Positions 26,066 to 32,695 of a DNA stretch of 32,695 bases are shown here, one piece after another. Below the pieces are notes generated by a model that was not told where the DNA came from, ran no database searches, and saw nothing but the letters and a program-made list of their open reading frames with translations. The translations under genes and the position numbers were made by a program. Location: the NCBI RefSeq assembly GCF_030065675.1, contig NZ_JASJDK010000093.1:1-32695 (forward strand). Direction: 5' to 3'. The DNA comes from Mastigocoleus sp. MO_188.B34. Lineage in GTDB: Bacteria > Cyanobacteriota > Cyanobacteriia > Cyanobacteriales > Nostocaceae. How positions within the stretch are numbered: the first letter of the stretch is position 1; each line of letters begins with the position of its first letter.

Positions 26066-28483
26066 ATGACACATCAGCCCCCCTCGGTAATTCCTTTTTG
26101 TGCTTGGAGTCGTTCCATTGGTTTAGGTTGGGATAATCCCTATACTGTCCGTTATGCTAGTAATATTGATGATGGTCCCTGGCATGGAATGCCTTTGGGT
26201 GGATTTGGTGCTGGCTGTATTGGTCGTTCTTCACGGGGAGATTTTAATTTATGGCACATTGATGGTGGGGAGCATCTCTTCAAAAATATTCCTGCTTGTC
26301 AGTTCAGTGTCTTTGAGTCAGATGGTTCATCTTCACAGGCTTATGCTTTGTCTGCAGAAGCACCGGAAGATAAAAGTTTAAAATCTTGGCAATGGTATCC
26401 AAAATCTACAGATACAATTACCACAGGAACCTATCACGCCCTATATCCCCGTAGCTGGTTTGTTTACGAAAATGTATTTCAAAGTACCTTAACTTGCGAG
26501 CAATTTTCTCCTGTTTGGGCTAATAATTATCAGGAAAGTAGTTATCCGGTAGCAATATTTCTTTGGACTGCAAAGAATCCAACTGATCGACCTTTGACTC
26601 TGAGCATTATGCTCTCCTGGGAAAATATGGTGGGTTGGTTTACCAATGCTTTGAAATCACCAGAAGTCAAAATACGGGATGATGGTAGCCCAGTATATGA
26701 ATATCAGTCCAAATTAGGTGATAGCCAATATAATTTCAACCAATTAATCGAAAATACTGATTCAGTTGGGATTATTTTAGGTCGTTTGGGTATGACTGAA
26801 CCTATCGATGAAGGTGAAGGACAGTGGTGTATTGCGACTCCTAAACATCCCCTAGTGGAAATTTTTTATCATGCTCGTACTCACCCAACAGGAAATGGTC
26901 AGGATGTTTGGCAAAGTTTTGCAAAAGATGGTTCTTTACCTAATTATGAAGATGAAACCCTGGCAATGGAAGGGGAAAGGGTAGGAACTGCATTAACAGT
27001 AAGATTTACCTTACAACCAGGAGAAACCTTAGAAATTCCCTTTGCTTTAAGTTGGGATTTGCCCATTACTGAGTTTACTGCTGGGGTTCGCTACTATCGT
27101 AGATATACTGATTTCTTTGATCGCAACGCTAATAATGCTTGGAAAATTGCCCATACAGCTTTAGAAGAATATCAAAATTGGCGATCGCAAATTGAAACTT
27201 GGCAAAAACCAATTCTAGAGGATGAAAATTTGCCAAGCTGGTTCAAAATGGCATTATTTAACGAGCTTTATGACCTGACGAGCGGTGGTACATTGTGGAG
27301 TGCAGCAACACAGCAGGATCCCTTTGGTCAGTTTGCTGTTTTGGAATGTTTAGATTACCGCTGGTATGAAAGCCTAGATGTGCGTTTGTATGGTTCTTTT
27401 GGACTATTAATGCTATTTCCCGAACTGGAAAAATCAGTTATTCGCGCTTTTGCTAGAGCAATCCCTGCTAGCGATGAAAAAACCCGTGTAATTGGTTATT
27501 ATCATACCATTGGAGCAGAAAGTCCGATGGCTGCTCGGAAAATTGCAGGGGCTACACCCCATGATTTAGGTGCGCCAAACGAACATGTTTGGGAAAAAAC
27601 AAATTATACGAGTTATCAAGATTGCAATCTGTGGAAAGATTTAGGTAGTGATTTTGTATTACAGGTTTACCGAGATTTTTTGCTCACCGGTGCTAATGAT
27701 CTAGAGTTCTTAGCGGAATGTTGGGATGCTATTGTTCAAACCCTAGATTACTTAAAAGGTTTCGATTTAGATGGCGATGGGATTCCGGAAAACTCTGGTG
27801 CACCCGATCAAACCTTTGATGATTGGCGGTTGAGGGGTGTAAGCGCTTACTGTGGTGGTTTGTGGTTAGCTGCTTTAGAAGCCGCGATCGCGATCGGCAA
27901 GATTTTAATTGAGAACCCGGTAGAAAAGCCAAATATCGCTTCTTTGAAAGAGAATATAAAAACCTACGAAACCTGGTTAACTAAGTCAGCCCCTGTATAC
28001 CAAGAAAAACTATGGAATGGTAAATATTATCGACTTGATAGCGAAAGTGGTTCGGATGTAGTAATGGCGGATCAGCTATGTGGACAATTTTACGCGAGTC
28101 TGCTAGGTTTACCTGATGTCGTACCAACTAACCGTGCTAAGTCTGCTCTTAAAACCGTTTATCAAGCTTGTTTTCTCAAATTTCACAACGGTGAGTTTGG
28201 TGCAGCTAACGGTTTACGACCCGATGGTTCTCCTGAAAATCCTGATGCAACACATCCATTAGAAGTTTGGACGGGAATTAATTTTGGGTTAGCAGCTTTT
28301 CTGGTGCAAATGGGAATGAAAGACGAAGCATTTAAAATGACAGAAGCTGTAGTCAAACAAATTTATGAAAATGGTCTGCAATTTCGTACTCCAGAAGCAA
28401 TTACTGCTGTTGGAACTTTTCGTGCTTGTACCTACTTAAGGGCTATGGCTATTTGGGCTATTTATTTAGTTCTGAAAAATTAA
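26066..28483 (+). CDS. GH116 family beta-glucosidase / glucosylceramidase-like hydrolase
   Basis: Relatives are GBA2 (non-lysosomal glucosylceramidase) and bacterial beta-glucosidases of glycoside hydrolase family 116. From ATG 26066 (MTHQPPSVIPFCAWSR) the product has 805 residues. Eighteen further in-frame codons upstream lack conservation-like features. The N-terminal beta domain contains PLGGFGAGCIGRSSRGDFNL. The C-terminal (alpha/alpha)6 domain contains RWYESLDVRLYGSF with the likely nucleophile Glu435, and DQTFDDWRLRGVSAYCGGLW with the acid/base Asp at about 585-586. Both are at family-typical spacing, so activity is expected. There is no signal peptide, so it is probably cytoplasmic; the natural substrate (glucosylceramide, sterol glucoside or oligoglucoside) is not set by sequence. 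No partner gene lies adjacent. Confidence 0.92.
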   Translation: MTHQPPSVIPFCAWSRSIGLGWDNPYTVRYASNIDDGPWHGMPLGGFGAGCIGRSSRGDFNLWHIDGGEHLFKNIPACQFSVFESDGSSSQAYALSAEAPEDKSLKSWQWYPKSTDTITTGTYHALYPRSWFVYENVFQSTLTCEQFSPVWANNYQESSYPVAIFLWTAKNPTDRPLTLSIMLSWENMVGWFTNALKSPEVKIRDDGSPVYEYQSKLGDSQYNFNQLIENTDSVGIILGRLGMTEPIDEGEGQWCIATPKHPLVEIFYHARTHPTGNGQDVWQSFAKDGSLPNYEDETLAMEGERVGTALTVRFTLQPGETLEIPFALSWDLPITEFTAGVRYYRRYTDFFDRNANNAWKIAHTALEEYQNWRSQIETWQKPILEDENLPSWFKMALFNELYDLTSGGTLWSAATQQDPFGQFAVLECLDYRWYESLDVRLYGSFGLLMLFPELEKSVIRAFARAIPASDEKTRVIGYYHTIGAESPMAARKIAGATPHDLGAPNEHVWEKTNYTSYQDCNLWKDLGSDFVLQVYRDFLLTGANDLEFLAECWDAIVQTLDYLKGFDLDGDGIPENSGAPDQTFDDWRLRGVSAYCGGLWLAALEAAIAIGKILIENPVEKPNIASLKENIKTYETWLTKSAPVYQEKLWNGKYYRLDSESGSDVVMADQLCGQFYASLLGLPDVVPTNRAKSALKTVYQACFLKFHNGEFGAANGLRPDGSPENPDATHPLEVWTGINFGLAAFLVQMGMKDEAFKMTEAVVKQIYENGLQFRTPEAITAVGTFRACTYLRAMAIWAIYLVLKN

Positions 28484-28520
28484 ACTAATCCATATCAAAA
28501 TAAAACCTGAATTTTCTTAA

Positions 28521-28555
28521 GTTCCCCACACTTCCCACACTTCCCACACTTCCTA
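28521..28555. repeat. Tandem CTTCCCACA repeats
   Basis: Three to four 9-bp units (TTCCCCACA, CTTCCCACA, CTTCCCACA, CTTCC) lie between the convergent GH116 and repeat-protein genes. Related CTTTCCACA/CCCACACT text occurs near 32577-32592. Confidence 0.75.
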
Positions 28556-28558
28556 AAC

Positions 28559-29779
28559 CTATTCCTCAGGCGGAAGATATGGTGCCAATTCTTCCAATGC
28601 TCTTGTGCGATTATATTCAGATTTAATTCCGTTAGCTAATTTCAAAGCTTTTTCTAACAATTTTGGTGTTAAATGGGGTGCTAATTTGCTCATTGCTTTC
28701 ACACGCCATAACTCAGACTTAATATTACTGATAGTATCAAAAGCTTGCTCTAATAATTTTGTTGAGAGGTATGGTGCTAAATCTCCTAAAGCATTAGCAC
28801 GCCATAATTCAGATTTCATCTCAAAGACAGTTTCCAAAGCCTGCTTTAACAGTTTTGGAGGTAAATTTGGTGCCAATTCTCCAATTTTCTTCGCTCGCCA
28901 TAAATCAGATTCAAGATTGCAAGCATCTTGTAAAGATTTCTCTAACACTTTTGGGGACAAATTTGATTTTAATTCTCTCTGTGCTTCGGTAAAATTTGCA
29001 TTATCTTGAATATTATCCACAGTTTTTTTACCATATCTTAATCTTCTCCAAGAAGTACCAGGTCTAACTGGAATTGGTTTTACTGGGGCACTAAAAAGTT
29101 TTCCATCTAGTTTTTTTATGACATGACGTGTAGGCAAATTATTAATTCTAATGGTTGTCATATCCCTAAGGGGAAGTAAATCTTTACCGAAGATATTGTT
29201 AAGTTCTTGATTTTCTTCTATCTCTGTGAAAAAAATATCGTATAACTCTTTGCGCAAACCAAATTCTTTATCTCGAAGAGTATTTTTGTAAAATTTAGCA
29301 TCACAGTCTTTTTCTGCTTGTTCTATTAATTTATCTATATACTCTTGAGTCTTCAGAGAAGACCTATCGTTTAATTTAAATAATTGTGTCAATAATTCTT
29401 CAATAATGTTATGAGCAAACTTCTGCCTGCCATTTTGTCTGATTTTTTCAATATCTTTTAACTGAATATTCAAAGATTGTATTTTATTTTCTATATTTTT
29501 TATTTCATAATCATTTTGTGGTGGTTGGTAGGTTATTACTCCACGATATAAAGTCATAATAGATTGTTTTATAACTTCTTCCCGGCATCTAGAGGCAATT
29601 TTTTTTTGTGCTTCATAGAAAGATTTATTAAATAAAAAAATCAAATTTTGGCTGAATCTACCATCTATTCTTGTATCTGTAATAAGATTTTGGCAAATGT
29701 TAATCATATCCTCATAACCTATGCTTCTAGCTAAGACTTGCCAAATAACTTCCAACAGATTTATATCAACATATTTCAT
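28559..29779 (-). CDS. Unknown protein with four C-terminal 32-residue helical repeats
   Basis: 406 residues. Residues 1-235 are mostly helical with charged coiled-coil-like parts (NKIQSLNIQLKDIEKIRQNG) and no recognised domain. Residues 236-272 are a basic linker (PVRPGTSWRRLRYGKK). Residues 273-400 are four exact-length repeats of 32 residues following LxPKLLEKAL....IKSELWRAKAL.xLAP, and a fifth starts (YLPPE) at the stop. Repeats of this LAPxLPPxLL type occur at the C-terminus of large cyanobacterial proteins, including STAND/NACHT-type ATPases, as superhelical recognition surfaces. No nucleotide-binding motif is present here. It might be a solo effector/adaptor or a truncated sensor; function unknown. 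Confidence 0.8.
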   Translation of the reverse strand: MKYVDINLLEVIWQVLARSIGYEDMINICQNLITDTRIDGRFSQNLIFLFNKSFYEAQKKIASRCREEVIKQSIMTLYRGVITYQPPQNDYEIKNIENKIQSLNIQLKDIEKIRQNGRQKFAHNIIEELLTQLFKLNDRSSLKTQEYIDKLIEQAEKDCDAKFYKNTLRDKEFGLRKELYDIFFTEIEENQELNNIFGKDLLPLRDMTTIRINNLPTRHVIKKLDGKLFSAPVKPIPVRPGTSWRRLRYGKKTVDNIQDNANFTEAQRELKSNLSPKVLEKSLQDACNLESDLWRAKKIGELAPNLPPKLLKQALETVFEMKSELWRANALGDLAPYLSTKLLEQAFDTISNIKSELWRVKAMSKLAPHLTPKLLEKALKLANGIKSEYNRTRALEELAPYLPPEE

Positions 29780-30336
29780 GATTTATGTGACTCCTAAATC
29801 TCTTAAGTAAATAAAAATTAAAATTTAATTGTTTACTTATCTTTTATCAGAAATATTATTTTTTTAAACGTATTCCTATTTACAGTTATTGAAAATAATA
29901 TTTATAATTAGATTTGTGTGGTCGTATCTTTAATTTAAAATTATTTGTTTTAGGCTGTTTTTAGCCACACATCAAGAGATATTAATATCAAATTAGACTA
30001 TTAGTGATAATAATCTAAAATCATATATTTAGTACTATTAGAGTTAATTTCAAGCGAACAAAAATAGAGGTAATACCAACAAGTAATAATTTGCTACTAA
30101 TGCATTGAGTAACAAATATACTTTTCCGCACCGCCGATCCTGTTCTCTATTTCCAGTATTTATTCACAGCAGTGTGTTATAAATTACTGATTACCAATCA
30201 CTGGTTAATCTCATTTCAGCAATAATCCCAAAAATATAAGATTTGTTAACGAAGTCGAAGTAAATTTTATCTAGTCCAGTACTTGTACTCTTGGGTACGT
30301 TAAATTAGCAATATCACTTGCTTAAACCAATTTGAT
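29780..30336. other. Divergent intergenic region, no gene seen
   Basis: 557 bp of AT-rich DNA between the divergent repeat-protein gene and the kinase gene. It should hold both promoters. No hairpin, repeat or short conserved ORF was recognised. Confidence 0.45.
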
Positions 30337-31953
30337 ATGGCTAGTTTAGAGTACAGCGATTTTTGGGGAAACGACTCTGCTGGTTCACGCTACGTAATTC
30401 AGCAGCAGTTAAGTAAAAAGTCTGGAAGACGAACTCTACTAGCGAGGGATTTACATTCCCAAGAATTAGTTGTCATAAAATTGCTTTCTTTATACAGTGA
30501 CTTTGAATGGGATGATTTGAAACTTTTTGAACGTGAAGCAGAAATATTAAAAAAACTTCAATATCCAGCAATTCCTAATTATCTAGATTATTTTGAAGTA
30601 AATTCGCCAAAAATCAAAGGATTTGCTTTAGTTCAAACCTATATTCCAGCAAAAAATTTAGAGCAAATTCTCAAATCCGGACGTACGTTTACAGAATCAG
30701 AAGTCAAAGCAATAGCCAAAAAACTTTTAGAAATTCTCATTTATCTCCAAAAACAAAATCCACCTGTCATTCATCGCGATCTCAAGCCCAGCAATATTTT
30801 ATTGGGCGATCGCTCCGGTAATAATGTCGGAGAAGTATATTTAGTAGATTTTGGTTCCGTACAAACCGCCGTTGCAAGTGAAGGCGCAACTCGGACAGTG
30901 GTCGGAACCTACGGTTATATGCCTCCAGAACAATTTGGCGATCGCACTGTTCCGGCTTCTGACCTTTATAGTTTGGGTGCAACTTTAATTTATCTGATCA
31001 CAGGTTGTCATCCAGCAGATTTACCCCAGAATAATTTCCGAATTCAGTTCGACCATTTAACTACCTTGAGTTCTGGATTTATTGAGTGGTTAAATTGGCT
31101 CATAGAACCAACTTTAGAAGCACGTTTAGGCTTTGCACATCAAGCATTAAAGGCTTTAGAAAATTCACTAATATCAGAATTAGAACCACGATCAGAACTA
31201 GAAAAATCAGATTTAACTGTACCTCCAGTTTCCAATTCGCCAGAAACAACTTGGAATTGGGATCGGAATGATTGGGTTACAAAAAATCTTCACAAATTAC
31301 GAGATCATTCGCGTTCAAATTCTACTCTCAGGAATCGACACAAGAATCGCAGTGCAAAGATTTCCAACTTGAATATTGCCCAACCATCAAGTAGTAAAAT
31401 TAAACTCAAAAAAAATAAGAACAGCCTTGAAGTTGTTATTCCGCCAACGGGTTTTAATGGATCGCTAATGTTAGTTGGTTTATTTGCGACCGCTTGGAAC
31501 TCATTTCTCTTCTTTTGGACTATTGCTGCTTTACATAGTCCTTTACCATTAATGGCTTTGTTTTCCGTTCCTTTTTGGGGTGTTGGTGCTGCGATCGCGT
31601 CTCAATTTCTTTCTCCTTTATGTGGGCGTGTCCGGTTATATATAAATCAACAGAAGATTTGGTTACAAAAAGAAATTTTAGGACTTAAATTTAATGTCAC
31701 TCCACCAGCACTAACTAAAAATGTAAATAAAATCGTCTATGTCCCTGGACATTTAGCCAAGAAAGGTAATACCGGATATCCAATTAAAGTTTCCTCATCT
31801 TTAATTATTTGGGCGGGAGTTCATAAGTATCAAATTGGTGGTGATGCCGGAACAGTACAATCTGACCCAGAAATTGAGTGGTTAGCTTCTGAGCTAAGTG
31901 AATGGTTTGATTTACCGATTCAGGATTTACGTAACCGACACAGTGAGAATTAA
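30337..31953 (+). CDS. Membrane-anchored Ser/Thr protein kinase
   Basis: 538 residues. The Hanks-type kinase domain (about 18-275) has the ATP lysine in VVIKLL (Lys48), HRDLKPSNILL (Asp148), VDFGSV (Asp171), GTYGYMPPEQF and SDLYSLG, so all catalytic residues are present. The Gly-rich loop is weak (QQQLSKKSGRRTLL). After a Ser/Arg/Lys-rich linker (about 280-370) come two hydrophobic helices (about 380-430: LMLVGLFATAWNSFLFFWTI, PLMALFSVPFWGVGAAIASQ). A beta-rich cytoplasmic tail of about 110 residues follows. The tail resembles the domain that follows TM pairs in other cyanobacterial kinases of this type; its ligand is unknown. It is monocistronic, and targets are not inferable. Confidence 0.93.
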   Translation: MASLEYSDFWGNDSAGSRYVIQQQLSKKSGRRTLLARDLHSQELVVIKLLSLYSDFEWDDLKLFEREAEILKKLQYPAIPNYLDYFEVNSPKIKGFALVQTYIPAKNLEQILKSGRTFTESEVKAIAKKLLEILIYLQKQNPPVIHRDLKPSNILLGDRSGNNVGEVYLVDFGSVQTAVASEGATRTVVGTYGYMPPEQFGDRTVPASDLYSLGATLIYLITGCHPADLPQNNFRIQFDHLTTLSSGFIEWLNWLIEPTLEARLGFAHQALKALENSLISELEPRSELEKSDLTVPPVSNSPETTWNWDRNDWVTKNLHKLRDHSRSNSTLRNRHKNRSAKISNLNIAQPSSSKIKLKKNKNSLEVVIPPTGFNGSLMLVGLFATAWNSFLFFWTIAALHSPLPLMALFSVPFWGVGAAIASQFLSPLCGRVRLYINQQKIWLQKEILGLKFNVTPPALTKNVNKIVYVPGHLAKKGNTGYPIKVSSSLIIWAGVHKYQIGGDAGTVQSDPEIEWLASELSEWFDLPIQDLRNRHSEN

Positions 31954-31959
31954 GGAAGT

Positions 31960-32240
31960 AATGAGTAAGGAGTAATGAGTAACGAATCGCCAATCCCCAG
32001 AGGCTCCGCCGACGCCGCAGGCTCTATGCCGCTATGAGCGCGCTTGCGCGTTAGCATTAGCGAAGCGTGACGTTAGTCAGAGGCTTTGCCGACGCCGCAG
32101 GCTCTAGCGGTGCATTAGCACAGGCAGCGAGCGGCACGCAGTGCTTATGGCTCTTAGGGGAGCGTGACGCCAGTCATACGCCACGCTACCGCTAACGCCG
32201 TTAGGCGCGGGCTCACCCTAATCCCCAATCCCCATTATCA
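31960..32240. repeat. GC-rich dispersed repeat cluster upstream of tatA
   Basis: Mosaic of GAGTAATGAGTAA units, CGCCAATCCCC, GACGCCGCAGGCTCT (twice), TTAGCATTAGCGAAGCGTG and GCGTGACG motifs, ending in CTAATCCCCAATCCCC. It is close kin to the cluster at 17279-17640 and shares TTAGCGAAGCG with the insert in the first CRISPR repeat. No gene was called. The cluster ends 29 bp before the tatA start, so the tatA promoter must lie in or beyond it. Confidence 0.8.
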
Positions 32241-32269
32241 TTAACTGAGAAAGGCGAACGGAGAAAGTT

Positions 32270-32458
32270 ATGTTTGGACTGGGTTTACCAGAACTTGGAA
32301 TTATAGCTCTAGTGGCTGTTTTGATTTTTGGACCGAAGAAACTTCCACAGTTAGGAAGTTCTTTAGGAAAGACACTGCGGGGATTCAAAGAAGAATTAAA
32401 AAATCCCAGCGATGAAAATGATTCAGAAAAACATGATTCAGATAGAGAAGATAAATGA
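32270..32458 (+). CDS. tatA: Sec-independent translocase subunit TatA/TatE-type
   Basis: The twin-arginine translocase exports folded proteins across the plasma or thylakoid membrane; TatA forms the pore-like assemblies. The 62-residue product has an N-terminal membrane helix (LGLPELGIIALVAVLIF), the hallmark FGPKKLPQLG hinge at about residues 20-29, the amphipathic helix SLGKTLRGFKEEL and a short acidic tail (SDENDSEKHDSDREDK). This is shorter than most TatA but usual for cyanobacterial TatA/E proteins. GGAG lies 8 nt before the ATG. No tatC gene is nearby. TatB identity is unlikely given the short tail. Confidence 0.94.
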   Translation: MFGLGLPELGIIALVAVLIFGPKKLPQLGSSLGKTLRGFKEELKNPSDENDSEKHDSDREDK

Positions 32459-32467
32459 CTCTGACCT

Positions 32468-32647
32468 GAATGGCACTAAGAGAAGATGTAATCCTTGCGC
32501 TTAAGGGAAGTGTGGGGAGAAGTGGTAGAAAAGGGAGGGGAGTTTAATTAACGCAACTTGTTGTATAAAGCTACCTCCCACACTTTCCACACTCAAGGTT
32601 TGTTCACGCACGCTACGTGCGAATGAGCCTTAACGAGGGTGCCATTC
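32468..32647. mobile_element. 180-bp element with 9-bp inverted ends flanked by 10-bp direct repeats
   Basis: GAATGGCAC (32468-32476) and GTGCCATTC (32639-32647) are inverted. GACTCTGACC occurs directly on both sides (32457-32466 and 32648-32657), as a target duplication would; one extra T (32467) lies on the left. The left copy overlaps the tatA stop codon TGA. The interior is non-coding and contains CCCACACTTTCCACACT and a GC-rich GCACGCTACGTGC palindromic repeat. It is probably a MITE. Confidence 0.6.
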
Positions 32648-32695
32648 GACTCTGACCCCCAATCCCCATTACATAAAGATATGATAAGCATTTTG

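Noticed and set aside
28605-29009. 134-codon + strand frame opposite the 32-residue repeats
   Set aside because: It is long only because the repeats on the other strand repeat their antisense pattern.

Overview
The window is cyanobacterial, most likely from a filamentous heterocyst-type genome (Nostocales, Rivularia/Calothrix-like). psaC fixes oxygenic photosynthesis. The HIP1 octamer GCGATCGC recurs in coding and non-coding DNA. There are short tandem heptamers (ATTGGGG, GGTAATT), short dispersed GC-rich repeats (TTAGCGAAGCG type), long AT-rich spacers, and a separate minC-minD-minE cluster. No rRNA or tRNA gene was seen.

Positions 1-2740 are accessory DNA and the most interesting part. They read as the glmS-proximal (right) end of a decayed Tn7-like transposon sitting exactly at attTn7. 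A terminus TGTGGAAAGACAATAAAG begins 24 nt after the glmS stop codon. It is followed by three 20-bp-spaced GACAATAAAG sites, as in the right end of Tn7, and then by a 59-codon remnant of tnsA. Where the rest of the tns operon should be there is a 20-repeat/19-spacer CRISPR array (851-2285), probably transcribed on the minus strand. A cas1 gene follows, cut off after about 140 codons by the right end of an IS200/IS605-type element whose tnpB-like tail opens the window. The outermost (probably leader-distal) CRISPR repeat has itself been split by a 26-bp dispersed repeat. The region is a fossil CRISPR-bearing Tn7-type island, though most of the island lies outside the window.

Positions 2765-9347 hold housekeeping genes on the minus strand (glmS, psaC, fmt), a two-TM unknown protein and a small cysteine-containing cyanobacterial protein. 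Long gene-free AT-rich stretches separate them. A 1.6-kb gap (9348-10991) carries only weak coding traces. An envelope-anchored propeller-like protein (10992-12305) then faces the division-site operon minC-minD-minE. Next come a four-carbon acid sugar kinase homologue and a TM/coiled-coil protein.

Positions 17236-18458 are a repeat-rich desert with nested miniature elements: a 112-bp MITE with an 8-bp target duplication carries a perfect 30-bp palindrome. After it come an SH3-like protein, a Glu/Leu/Phe/Val-type dehydrogenase, a two-gene unit encoding a dCache-type membrane sensor with a cytoplasmic HEXXH motif, S-adenosylhomocysteine hydrolase, an unknown protein, a GH116 beta-glucosidase, a protein with four 32-residue helical repeats, a membrane-anchored Ser/Thr kinase, and a small TatA-like translocase subunit. 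A 180-bp inverted-repeat element flanked by 10-bp direct repeats abuts the tatA stop codon.
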